From Bacteroidales bacterium (GTDB lineage: Bacteria > Bacteroidota > Bacteroidia > Bacteroidales > UBA3663): a stretch of 64,000 bases of DNA. A model generated the notes under the pieces. It ran no database searches, had not been told where the DNA came from, and saw only the letters and a list, made by a program, of their open reading frames with translations. Position numbers and translations under genes: made by a program. The number at the start of each line of letters is the position of its first letter. The stretch's first letter is position 1. The DNA is taken from the NCBI GenBank assembly GCA_017618715.1, contig JAFZTS010000056.1:1-64000 (forward strand), read 5' to 3'. This document shows, piece by piece, positions 16,696 through 24,743 of the stretch.

Positions 16696-17808
16696 TTATT
16701 TCTCTTCGTCATTCTTCTCGTTACCCCTGAGTTTCATGTCGCTGGTGATGCCGTCCTTCACCTCGATATAGAGGCCATCGCTCAAACCGACGCTGACGGG
16801 GATACGCTCGAACTTCTGGGGCATAGCCTTTTCGCTCGACGTAAGACGATAGACATAGGTCGAATCGCCCTCGAACTCGATGGCCGTCTCCTGTATCGAA
16901 AGCACCTGGCTGCGATGCTCGAACTCGATCTTCGCATTGGCACTGTAGCCCGCACGAACCACGAGGGTGTCGGGGATCTGAGCAGCAGCCTTGATCTCAA
17001 AGAGAATAGCACCATTGCTTTCGACACCCTTTGGTGAGATATACTCTAAAGTGGCGGGCAAAGTAACGCCTTGGATGGCACCAATGGTGAGGTCGATGTG
17101 CATACCTTGACGCAAACGTCCCACTTCAGTCTCGTCAATATTGCCACGGAAGATGATATTACCCATATCGGCAACCGTAGCCACCGTTGTACCTTCGTTG
17201 AAGGAATTTGCATTAATTACCGAAGTACCGATCTTGACAGGCACCTCGAGCACCGTACCCGAGATAGTGCTGCGCACAATGGTCGTGTTGATCTTGCCCG
17301 AGCGCTTGCTGATGCCATTGGTCACAATGTCGAGCTGATCCTGGGCGGCATGACGTGCTTCGACGGCCTTGTCGAGTGCATTCTTGCTCTTCTCAAAATC
17401 CTCATGCGAGACGAGTCCCTTCTCGTGAAGGGTTTCGAGTCGCGCATGTTCACGCTGCGTCTCCTCGAGCGTCAGCTGTGCCGTGCGCACATTACTCTGC
17501 GCGCTGTTGAGCTGAGCCATGTCGGGAATCACAGCGACCTTGGCAATCGGGTCGTCCTGCTTCACCTTATTGCCCGCCTCGACATACAGTTCGGTAATGA
17601 TGCCCTGAATCTGCGGCTTGATGTTCACCTCATCACGCGGCTCCACTTTACCACTGGCAACACTCGTCTTCACGATGTCACGAACTTCTGGCACCAGCAC
17701 TTCATAGACCTTTTGCTTGGGCTGTGCCTGGCGATAAAGGTAATAAAAGGTGTAAAGGACAAACAGTCCGATCACGCACCAGATTGCAATGTTGATGTAC
17801 TTCTTCAT
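16696..17808 (-). CDS. MacA/HlyD-type periplasmic adaptor subunit
   Basis: A 370-aa adaptor anchored by one N-terminal membrane helix (about 5-25). It shows the biotinyl-lipoyl halves split by a helical hairpin (about 95-165, QSNVRTAQLTLEETQREHAR), a beta-barrel domain (GTTVATVADMGNIIFRGNID) and a C-terminal membrane-proximal domain. It should bridge the MacB-like permeases encoded upstream to an outer-membrane channel, which is not encoded here. The substrate cannot be inferred. It is the last gene of the exporter operon, separated from the permease gene by a 9-bp array. Confidence 0.9.
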   Translation of the reverse strand: MKKYINIAIWCVIGLFVLYTFYYLYRQAQPKQKVYEVLVPEVRDIVKTSVASGKVEPRDEVNIKPQIQGIITELYVEAGNKVKQDDPIAKVAVIPDMAQLNSAQSNVRTAQLTLEETQREHARLETLHEKGLVSHEDFEKSKNALDKAVEARHAAQDQLDIVTNGISKRSGKINTTIVRSTISGTVLEVPVKIGTSVINANSFNEGTTVATVADMGNIIFRGNIDETEVGRLRQGMHIDLTIGAIQGVTLPATLEYISPKGVESNGAILFEIKAAAQIPDTLVVRAGYSANAKIEFEHRSQVLSIQETAIEFEGDSTYVYRLTSSEKAMPQKFERIPVSVGLSDGLYIEVKDGITSDMKLRGNEKNDEEK

Positions 17809-17834
17809 ATTTTTATATTATTGATCTTTATCTT

Positions 17835-17888
17835 CGGAGTACTCGGAGTATTCGGAGTACTCGGAGTATTCCGATCACTCCGATTATT
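17835..17888. repeat. 9-bp tandem array, CGGAGT type
   Basis: Six 9-bp units: CGGAGTACT and CGGAGTATT alternate twice, then CCGATCACT and CCGATTATT. The last two are complementary to the first type, so the array can fold on itself. It starts 13 nt after the stop codon of the minus-strand permease gene. Confidence 0.88.
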
Positions 17889-17901
17889 CCAGTCCTTATG
17901 A

Positions 17902-19152
17902 CTACTCCTCTCTCAAAGCCTCAATGGCCTTGATCTTCATGGCACGGCGAGCTGGCATCCAGCCTGCCAACAAGCCACCGAGCACGATGACACAAGTGGC
18001 AGCCAAAGCCACCGAAAAACTTATCTGGGGATTCCCTAAAGGATAATCCTCCAAGGGATTGGCCTCTATAATCTTTCCTGCCAATCTCAAAAGCCACACT
18101 CCCGTCATCAGGCCTACGATGCCTGCCGATGCCGTCAGCACAAGGCTTTCGGCCAGAATCTGACGAACGATAGTTTGCGGCTTGGCACCCAAGGCTCTGC
18201 GGATACCGATCTCCTGCGTGCGCTCCTTTACCGTCACCAGCATGATGTTCGAGATACCGATCAAACCCGCCAACAACGAACCACAGCCTACGATCCATAG
18301 CAAAATGTCCAATCCACGGAAGAGCAGCTTGAAGGCGGTGACCAGATCGGAAAGGTTGATGCAGAAGAGTGCACTCTTATCGTCGGGATGCACGTAATGA
18401 TGCTCTTTGATGATGTTAAGCACCTGCTCCTGCCGTTCGCTGACCGGATACTCGTCCTTCAGCGTAATGCAGCACAGGTCAATCTGATCACCCTTATTAT
18501 ACATCAGCTGCTCGGCATTGATGGGAAGGAGTATCGAACGGTCCAGGTCGGTACCTATCGAAATCAGATTCGAGAGCTTCTTGGCCACACCCACAATGGT
18601 ACAATAGATACCACCCACCTGCACCATCTGTCCGCAAGGATCACCTCCTCCGGGGAAAAGTGTCTCATAGACCTGTCGTCCGATGACGCATACTTTGCGG
18701 CGTTCCCGTTGATCGACTTCGTTCAGGTATCGCCCGTAGATCATCTGTGTCGGCAGCACATGATAGTAGCTGGGCGTCGTACCCACCACCGAGGCATCGA
18801 AGTTGTATTCTCCAACATTGGCCTTGCGCGTCCCCGCAAAGTTGAGGGGTGTCATATACCTGACCTGTTCGGGCAAGCCATGCCGAACGAGCTCCATGTC
18901 GGTGTTCTCAAGGGTAATGCGGCGATCACGCCCGAAACCCTTGTACGAAATCGACGTGCGCTGGCCTAGCACAAACAACGTGTTGCTGGGCACGCTCTTG
19001 ATACCCTCCATCAGTCCTCCCGTGATGCTTGCACCGAAGCCAAGCAACAGTATCAGCATCAGCAGCCCCCAGAAGACACCAAAGGCCGTCATCAGCGAAC
19101 GCCACTTGTTGCGGCTGATCGTCTGCCATATCTCTTGCCAAAGTTCCTCCAT
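17902..19152 (-). CDS. MacB-like ABC transporter permease (second)
   Basis: A 416-aa permease with one N-terminal membrane helix, a large periplasmic MacB-type domain (about 50-270) and three C-terminal helices of the FtsX family. ERTQEIGIRRALGAKPQTIV is the conserved coupling-helix motif. It lies 1 nt downstream of the first permease gene, and the two share the layout but are clearly diverged. Together with the ATPase they form a mechanotransmission-type exporter. Confidence 0.92.
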   Translation of the reverse strand: MEELWQEIWQTISRNKWRSLMTAFGVFWGLLMLILLLGFGASITGGLMEGIKSVPSNTLFVLGQRTSISYKGFGRDRRITLENTDMELVRHGLPEQVRYMTPLNFAGTRKANVGEYNFDASVVGTTPSYYHVLPTQMIYGRYLNEVDQRERRKVCVIGRQVYETLFPGGGDPCGQMVQVGGIYCTIVGVAKKLSNLISIGTDLDRSILLPINAEQLMYNKGDQIDLCCITLKDEYPVSERQEQVLNIIKEHHYVHPDDKSALFCINLSDLVTAFKLLFRGLDILLWIVGCGSLLAGLIGISNIMLVTVKERTQEIGIRRALGAKPQTIVRQILAESLVLTASAGIVGLMTGVWLLRLAGKIIEANPLEDYPLGNPQISFSVALAATCVIVLGGLLAGWMPARRAMKIKAIEALREE

Positions 19153-19153
19153 A

Positions 19154-20395
19154 CTAATTTGCTGCCAATGCTTCTACAGGTTTGATACTTACTGCCCTCT
19201 TGGCCGGAATATATCCCGCTATCACGCCAGCAATCACCATGACCAAGGTGGCCATTAAGACCGTAAGGAAATCCACCGTCGGATCCTTGAACATCTGTGC
19301 TCCATCGCCTCCACCCAGTTTGAGCATGGTGTCAACGAGTTTGGTCAACAGAGTACCCACCAGCATGCCGAGATAGCCGAAGACCAGGGCGATAGCAACC
19401 GACTCAAGCAATACCAGCGATACAATCTGCCGAGGTCGGGCACCCAATGCCTTGCGTATGCCGAACTCACGGGTGCGTTCGCGCACCGTGATGAGCATGA
19501 TGTTCGAGATACCTGTCACACCCGCAATCAGCGTAGCAATGCCGATTAGCCATATGAACAGCGTGATATAGCGCAAGATCCTCATTGTCTGCAGGTAATC
19601 CTCATACGTGTTCCACACCCAGTAGGCGTTCCTGTCCTTGGGGTCGTAGCGCTTGGAGGCTGACAACGCAGTCTTCAGTGCATTATTGAATTCCTCATTG
19701 GCTTCAGGCGTCTCGAGGTTCTTCACCACGAAGGTAATGCTCGAGAAATGTCCGTTGGGCTTGTAGATGGTGCCCACAGTCGTAATGGGCGATAGTATAT
19801 CGGTCTCGCCCTCTCTCTTAGCCTTGTATATGCCCACAATCTGGAATGGGATGTCGTAGAGGTTAATCCATTCGCCCAAGTGTGGTTCCTCATCGGCAAA
19901 TAGTTCTTCGCTAGTCTTTGCCGTGATCATGCACACCTTTCGGTTGTCACGCAGGTCCATCTCGTTCAAATCACGACCATGCACCACCTTGTATCCGTTC
20001 GATGCGATATATTCTGGATAGACACCCATGAGTGACGTCGTGGTGTAGAGCAGGCCATACGAAGCGCGTACAGAAGCCTCGTACGACGGCTGTGCATCGA
20101 CAATCTGGTTCGGGAACCGGTTGCGCAACAGCTGCAGGTCCTCACTGTCGAGATACATCTCCCTATACCTGCGCAAACCCTCAAAGCTCTGTGACGTCCA
20201 TCCAGGGTTGATTGACACCGTATTGATGGCCTGCGACGCAAAAGCGTCCTCCATACCATGCAACAAACCATTGCCGGCACCCAACAACACGATGAGCATG
20301 AAAATGCCCCAGGCGATGCTGAATCCCGTCAAGGCGATGCGCAGCTTGTTGCGGCTCATCGAGACGTATATCTCTCCAATTTGGTCTGTAATCAT
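19154..20395 (-). CDS. MacB-like ABC transporter permease (first)
   Basis: A 413-aa FtsX-family permease with the same architecture as its neighbour: an N-terminal helix, a periplasmic domain and the coupling motif ERTREFGIRKALGARPRQIV followed by three helices. Its start overlaps the end of the ATPase gene by 4 nt (ATGA), so the two are translationally coupled. Two different permease genes imply a heterodimeric membrane part. Confidence 0.92.
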   Translation of the reverse strand: MITDQIGEIYVSMSRNKLRIALTGFSIAWGIFMLIVLLGAGNGLLHGMEDAFASQAINTVSINPGWTSQSFEGLRRYREMYLDSEDLQLLRNRFPNQIVDAQPSYEASVRASYGLLYTTTSLMGVYPEYIASNGYKVVHGRDLNEMDLRDNRKVCMITAKTSEELFADEEPHLGEWINLYDIPFQIVGIYKAKREGETDILSPITTVGTIYKPNGHFSSITFVVKNLETPEANEEFNNALKTALSASKRYDPKDRNAYWVWNTYEDYLQTMRILRYITLFIWLIGIATLIAGVTGISNIMLITVRERTREFGIRKALGARPRQIVSLVLLESVAIALVFGYLGMLVGTLLTKLVDTMLKLGGGDGAQMFKDPTVDFLTVLMATLVMVIAGVIAGYIPAKRAVSIKPVEALAAN

Positions 20396-21069
20396 TTTTG
20401 TCTCACATCACTTGAAATCTGACCGTCCAAAATGTGGATGATACGGTCGGTGGCATTTGCAATGTCCCGCTCGTGGGTCACGATGATGACAGTCTTGCCT
20501 TCCTCGCGGTTAACCTGCTTCAACAGGTCCATCACTTCGAGGGTGGTTTTCGAATCGAGGGCACCCGTTGGCTCATCAGCCAAGATGATCTTTGGATTGG
20601 CGATGAGGGCACGGGCGATGGCCACACGCTGTTTCTGTCCGCCCGACATCTCGCTTGGATAATGGTCGGCCCATTCACGCAGACCCATCTTCTCAAGGTA
20701 TTCCAGCGCCATTTCATTGCGTTTGCGTCGTCCCACTCCTTTGTAATAGAGCGGCAGGGCGACATTCTCCATCGCGTTCTTGAAGCTGATAAGATTGAAT
20801 GACTGAAAGACGAAACCAATCATCTGGTTACGCAATTCAGCGGCACGTGTTTCGCTAAGGCCACGGATAAGAGTACCATCGAGCGTATAGGTTCCCTCGT
20901 CGTAGTCATCGAGAATGCCCAGGATGTTCAAGAGTGTGGATTTACCCGAACCTGAGGCTCCCATGATGCTGACAAGCTCTCCTGCTTCAATATTGAGATC
21001 GATGCCCTTAAGCACATGCAACGGCGTCGCAGATTGGTAAGTCTTGTGAATATTTTGAAGACGTATCAT
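20392..21069 (-). CDS. ABC transporter ATP-binding protein (MacB/LolD type)
   Basis: A 225-aa ATPase with Walker A GASGSGKST (37-45), signature SGGQKQRVAIARAL (about 142), Walker B IILADEPTGALD and the switch His in VTHERDIA. It is first in the operon ATPase, permease, permease, adaptor. In E. coli MacB the ATPase and permease are fused; here they are split. Confidence 0.94.
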   Translation of the reverse strand: MIRLQNIHKTYQSATPLHVLKGIDLNIEAGELVSIMGASGSGKSTLLNILGILDDYDEGTYTLDGTLIRGLSETRAAELRNQMIGFVFQSFNLISFKNAMENVALPLYYKGVGRRKRNEMALEYLEKMGLREWADHYPSEMSGGQKQRVAIARALIANPKIILADEPTGALDSKTTLEVMDLLKQVNREEGKTVIIVTHERDIANATDRIIHILDGQISSDVRQK

Positions 21070-21094
21070 TAATAGAATCGTTGTTTTGACGGCG

Positions 21095-21126
21095 CAAAGA
21101 TAGCATATTATCCTGTTCCAACCAAA
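21095..21126 (-). promoter_or_regulatory. Promoter of the exporter operon
   Basis: On the minus strand, TTTG, 20 bp, then TATCTTTG, which is an exact Bacteroidetes consensus. The box lies about 25 nt from the ATPase start. Confidence 0.8.
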
Positions 21127-21166
21127 TATACAGAGTTAAAAAAAGTTGTTAAGTCAATGAAAAGAC

Positions 21167-22036
21167 TTACTGCATAGGAGGCATCAATTCCTGATACCAG
21201 TCCTGTTCTTTACGGCTGAGACCGATAAGCCAGGCAGTAAGCGGGTCGATAGTACGCTGGTTGATGTCTCCGTAAGAACGCAACATGATACTGTTGGGAT
21301 ACAACTCAGCGGCCCGTTCACTCCGTTCCTTGTCGTTGGCATTCACGGCATAAAAGTCCCACGCACCGAAGAGATGCAGCATCTCATGGGCAATGCGGCC
21401 CACTTGAAGTTCGCGACCCGTGTCGTTGGAAATCTGATAGAGCATACAACTCTCAGGCAAAGAACGGCCGGAACCATTGCGTGCCATGTTGCGATTGACG
21501 GCCGAAGCGTAACAACGTCCAGGGACATGGGCAAAAACAAGCACAAGGAACTGGTGGCAGCCAGTCTTGCGGGTGAGGATGTCGTGCAGTTCCCGATTGC
21601 TGTTGTATCCGAAGCGACGAAGGACTGTCTTGGGATAGTCGACGGCATCGGGCTGGAAAGGATTGTCCGGGATGTTGTTGTCGGTGAGCTGCCGCTTGAT
21701 GGAATAGTTCCTGAACTCTACCTTCTTGTCATAACGGAGCGCCTCAGCCTTGAGCCAATCTTCTGCGGCATAGAGCTTCTGGGCAGTAGCCTCAATCTCC
21801 TCCTGGCTCCACTTGCTGGTCTCAGTCCCCACGAAAAGATAAAGGACGCAGACGCTTCCTGACAGATGACGCGCGGAGCCGACATCTATCAGATCCTTGT
21901 AAGTAACGACAGGCTTGGGAATATCGAAGTCAAAATCGAGACCCAGTGACTCAAGCCATGAGGTCTGTGCCTGCATCGGGGATGCAAGGAGGACGAACGC
22001 GAGTATCGAAAGATAAAGCTTACGAAAGGAACACAT
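21167..22036 (-). CDS. Secreted zinc metalloprotease-like protein (HExxH)
   Basis: A 289-aa secreted protein of no family I can name. The signal peptide ends at MQAQ (about 24). A zincin motif HEMLHLFGAWDFY lies at about 210, inside a helix beginning GRIAHEML. The expected third ligand is not obvious. The start at 22036 is preferred to an ATG at 22117, which would lie upstream of the promoter. PSSMLRS-like C-terminal segments (NSIMLRSYGDINQRTIDPLT) resemble the tails of metzincin-type peptidases where a Met-turn would be expected. Substrate unknown. Confidence 0.75.
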   Translation of the reverse strand: MCSFRKLYLSILAFVLLASPMQAQTSWLESLGLDFDFDIPKPVVTYKDLIDVGSARHLSGSVCVLYLFVGTETSKWSQEEIEATAQKLYAAEDWLKAEALRYDKKVEFRNYSIKRQLTDNNIPDNPFQPDAVDYPKTVLRRFGYNSNRELHDILTRKTGCHQFLVLVFAHVPGRCYASAVNRNMARNGSGRSLPESCMLYQISNDTGRELQVGRIAHEMLHLFGAWDFYAVNANDKERSERAAELYPNSIMLRSYGDINQRTIDPLTAWLIGLSRKEQDWYQELMPPMQ

Positions 22037-22060
22037 AGATTGATTGTTTGATATCCGGGG

Positions 22061-22091
22061 CAAAGTTACGAAAGTTTTGTGAGATATGCAA
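22061..22091 (-). promoter_or_regulatory. Promoter of the metalloprotease gene
   Basis: TTG, 20 bp, TAACTTTG on the minus strand, ending 24 nt from the ATG at 22036. It supports the shorter start. Confidence 0.75.
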
Positions 22092-22282
22092 GAAAAGCGA
22101 TGAATAACGACAAACAATTAACAATATTACACATGAATAAAAATAATATATGTGTAAAGAATAGGCTTTGTGCTTCAAATATGGAGAAAAAAATGTTTAC
22201 ATTTGCGTTGTTTTCGCACTATAAGATGAGAGCCCATATTGGGAGTAAGAGGAAAAATGTGTAATATTTTAATCAAGAAAAA

Positions 22283-23515
22283 ATGATTTTGATTGAAAAC
22301 AAACGAAAGAAAATCGAAGAGTTGAAGGCGAAGTATCCAGGCGCTCAGATTATCGACGTGACCAGCAAATCGAACAACGAATTTGTAAGGTTGAGTCCAT
22401 TCTTCCCCGTCGGTGGTATCCCGGTGCCTTTCAGCCCTAACGAGGAAGCCGAATCGGTGGAAGGTATCTGGCAAGCGCTGAAGGTCTTTGAGAACGAGGG
22501 TGTGGATGTAGATAAGCTGTACAACAGAAGAATGACCGGCATCAAGCGCTCATCGAAGAGTCTTGGCAAGTGTCTGGGTCATCAGAAAGGACTGAATTCG
22601 ACAGAATTACTGGATTACATCGATGCACGCAAGGAAATCTATGAGCCTTCCTACAACTGGATGCTTGAGAACCGATGCTCGAATCTCGTATTGCGTCTCA
22701 AGGAAATGTGCGCGAACGGCATTGTGGTTCTGTTGGACTATGATACGAATCCCGACATCGAAGATGCACGCCGTCCATTGAGCCACGCCTCGCTCATAGT
22801 CAAAGCTGTGGAGCGGTTGCTCACCGACGAGGAAAAGGCTAAATATCCTCAACAGATGAAGGATCTCAAGGAACGCGCAAAGGAAGAAGCCAAAAAGCGA
22901 GAGGCTCGCACAAGCCGTTGGGAGGAAATGAAACGAGCAGCTGCCTTGAAGGGCAACCCGTCGAAGTACAATACCATTTGGGTGAAGGAACAGCAAAAGG
23001 GGATCAAGAAAGGAGAAAAGAAGTTGAACTTTGTCTTCTTCTGGAAACAAGGCGACGAGAAACAGAACCACGTGTCCAAAGGGTGCCTCAGCCAATGGCA
23101 GAAATGTAAGTTCGAAGTGGATGGCATAAGCTACAATTGTGCCGAACAATACATGATGGCCGAGAAAGCCCGCCTATTCGGTGACGAGGAAACCCGACAG
23201 CGTATCATGCACGAAGACAGTCCTGATAAAATCAAACAACTGGGACGAGAGGTCAAGGGCTTCGATTCGGAAATCTGGGACCAGCACAAGTTTGAGGTAG
23301 TGGTGAAGGGCAACCTGGCGAAGTTCAAGCAAAATCCAGAGATGCTGAAGTTCCTGAAGGGAACGGGCACGGCAATCCTGGTCGAAGCGAGTCCCTTCGA
23401 CAGGGTATGGGGCATCGGATTGAAGGAAGGAGACAAGGACATCGAGGATGCCGAAAAGTGGTATGGCTCCAATCTGCTGGGCTTTGCCCTGATGGTGGTA
23501 AGGGATCAGATTTAG
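22283..23515 (+). CDS. NADAR-domain protein with an N-terminal DUF6939-like domain
   Basis: A 410-aa cytoplasmic protein in two parts. Residues about 1-185 (IIDVTSKSNNEFVRLSPFFP, SVEGIWQALKVFENEGVD) look like the family I remember as DUF6939. A charged linker (about 185-250) leads to a C-terminal NADAR domain (about 250-405) with FFWKQGDEKQNHVSKGCLSQ, NCAEQYMMAEKARLFGD and FDRVWGIGLKEGDKD, typical of YbiA/NADAR proteins. NADAR enzymes hydrolyse N-glycosidic bonds and can reverse ADP-ribosylation of nucleic acids. The N-terminal domain may itself be a diverged NADAR fold (inference). It precedes a sigma factor and an AAA ATPase. Confidence 0.82.
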   Translation: MILIENKRKKIEELKAKYPGAQIIDVTSKSNNEFVRLSPFFPVGGIPVPFSPNEEAESVEGIWQALKVFENEGVDVDKLYNRRMTGIKRSSKSLGKCLGHQKGLNSTELLDYIDARKEIYEPSYNWMLENRCSNLVLRLKEMCANGIVVLLDYDTNPDIEDARRPLSHASLIVKAVERLLTDEEKAKYPQQMKDLKERAKEEAKKREARTSRWEEMKRAAALKGNPSKYNTIWVKEQQKGIKKGEKKLNFVFFWKQGDEKQNHVSKGCLSQWQKCKFEVDGISYNCAEQYMMAEKARLFGDEETRQRIMHEDSPDKIKQLGREVKGFDSEIWDQHKFEVVVKGNLAKFKQNPEMLKFLKGTGTAILVEASPFDRVWGIGLKEGDKDIEDAEKWYGSNLLGFALMVVRDQI

Positions 23516-23536
23516 TGGATTCAAGGTTGAAAATGG

Positions 23537-23567
23537 TTGCGGGGGCGAAGAAAATGCACTATCTTTG
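23537..23567 (+). promoter_or_regulatory. Promoter of the SigA-like sigma gene with overlapping inverted repeat
   Basis: TTG (23537), 20 bp, TATCTTTG (23560-23567). An inverted repeat, GGGGGCGAAG (23541-23550) and CTTTGCCCCC (23563-23572), matches at 9 of 10 positions and covers the spacer, the -7 box and the probable start of transcription, as an operator would. Confidence 0.75.
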
Positions 23568-23606
23568 CCCCCGAAAAACGTTTAACCCATAAAATTTTGG
23601 AATAGG

Positions 23607-24473
23607 ATGAAACAATTACAGATTACACAAAAGATCACGAATCGCAATGAAGATTCGCTTGACATCTACCTGAATCTCATCTCAAAAGAGAAAGGTATCA
23701 CACCCGAAGAAGAGAAGGAGTTGGCACACCGCATTCACCAAGGCGACACCAATGCTCTGGAAAAGTTGGTACGCGCCAACTTGCGTTTCGTGGTGTCGGT
23801 GGCCAAGGCGTACAAGGACCAGGGCATGGGCCTTGCAGACCTTATCTCCGAGGGTAACATCGGCCTGGTGAAGGCAGCAAAGGAATTCGATGAAACAATG
23901 AACATCAAGTTCATCTCCTACGCCGTGTGGTGGATTCGCCAGTCCATCATGGCCGCGCTGACCGAGAACTCGCGCCAGATACGTCTGCCGCACAATCAGG
24001 ACACCCTGCTGCGTGCTGTGCGTCGCACCTTCAACCGCATCGAACAGCGCGAAGGTCGTCCAGCAACTGTCGAAGAGGTGGCTGATGAAATGGACATGGA
24101 CGAACAGAAAATCTATGAACTGCTGCGGGCAGGTCGTCGCAACCTCAGTTTGGATGAACCGCTCGACGACGAAGATGGCGGTACGCTGCTCGACGTCATG
24201 CCCGACACCATGGGCACAAGCTACTATGCTGACTTGACACTCGACAAGGAGTCGTTGCATACCGAGTTGGAGGATGTGATGGGAGCCACGCTGAAGCCAC
24301 GCGACATCTACGTGCTCAAACACTCCTACGGCATCGGATGCACACAATGCAGCAACGAGGAGATCAGCCATGATCTGGGATTGACGCGTGAGCGTGTACG
24401 TCAGATCGGTGAGCGCGCTATCCAGAAGCTTCGCAAGAGCAAGCGTTCAGAACGGCTGAAAGCTTACAACTGA
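23607..24473 (+). CDS. Sigma-70 factor, RpoD/SigA type (possibly a paralogue)
   Basis: A 288-aa group 1/2 sigma factor lacking region 1.1, as is normal for Bacteroidetes. Region 2 is intact (LRFVVSVAKAYKDQGMGLAD, then ISYAVWWIRQSIM), as is region 4.2 with TRERVRQIGERAIQKLR. Region 4.1 is odd: YGIGCTQCSNEEISHDLGL carries two cysteines in CTQC where housekeeping SigA proteins I know have a short acidic turn. Region 3 is also more acidic than usual. It could be the primary sigma factor or a stress/stationary-phase paralogue; the divergence makes me favour a paralogue, without certainty. Confidence 0.88.
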   Translation: MKQLQITQKITNRNEDSLDIYLNLISKEKGITPEEEKELAHRIHQGDTNALEKLVRANLRFVVSVAKAYKDQGMGLADLISEGNIGLVKAAKEFDETMNIKFISYAVWWIRQSIMAALTENSRQIRLPHNQDTLLRAVRRTFNRIEQREGRPATVEEVADEMDMDEQKIYELLRAGRRNLSLDEPLDDEDGGTLLDVMPDTMGTSYYADLTLDKESLHTELEDVMGATLKPRDIYVLKHSYGIGCTQCSNEEISHDLGLTRERVRQIGERAIQKLRKSKRSERLKAYN

Positions 24474-24489
24474 TTCCCTGATTCGACAC

Positions 24490-24589
24490 GAATTATCATG
24501 AATAATGCACGAATTGGATATCAAAAACAGATCGTATAATGCGGAATTCTGGTTAAAAGATATACTTTTTGTGTATTTCATGATAATTC
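24490..24589. repeat. 13-bp inverted repeat spanning 100 bp
   Basis: GAATTATCATGAA at 24490-24502 has an exact inverted copy at 24577-24589, with 74 nt between. It lies in the AT-rich 270-nt gap between the sigma gene and the AAA ATPase gene. No ORF is credible here. It could be a remnant of a small mobile element or a long RNA stem. Confidence 0.55.
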
Positions 24590-24669
24590 ATGTTGAAGAT
24601 AAAAAAAGGGCGAAATTGCAAAGTAGGTTGCGCGAAATCCGTGCCTTTTTCACCGATGGTACATTTTTT

Positions 24670-24711
24670 CGAGTTATTTTTGCTGAAAATAAAAAATAAC
24701 TCGTATCTTTG
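24670..24711 (+). promoter_or_regulatory. AAA ATPase promoter with perfect inverted repeat
   Basis: TTG (24680), 21 bp, TATCTTTG (24704-24711). A perfect 12-bp inverted repeat, CGAGTTATTTTT (24670-24681) and AAAAATAACTCG (24692-24703), overlaps the -33 box and abuts the -7 box. It could be a repressor site or a terminator for upstream transcripts placed inside the promoter. Confidence 0.75.
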
Positions 24712-24743
24712 TCACCGAAAAAGGCTAATTAATAAGCAGTTTT

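Noticed and set aside
22079..22264. 61-aa plus-strand ORF between the metalloprotease and NADAR genes
   Set aside because: Low-complexity AT-rich frame overlapping the minus-strand promoter; no supporting motif.
24505..24699. 64-aa plus-strand ORF before the AAA ATPase
   Set aside because: No ribosome site or family, lies across an inverted repeat and the promoter region, and contains the -33 box of the ATPase promoter.
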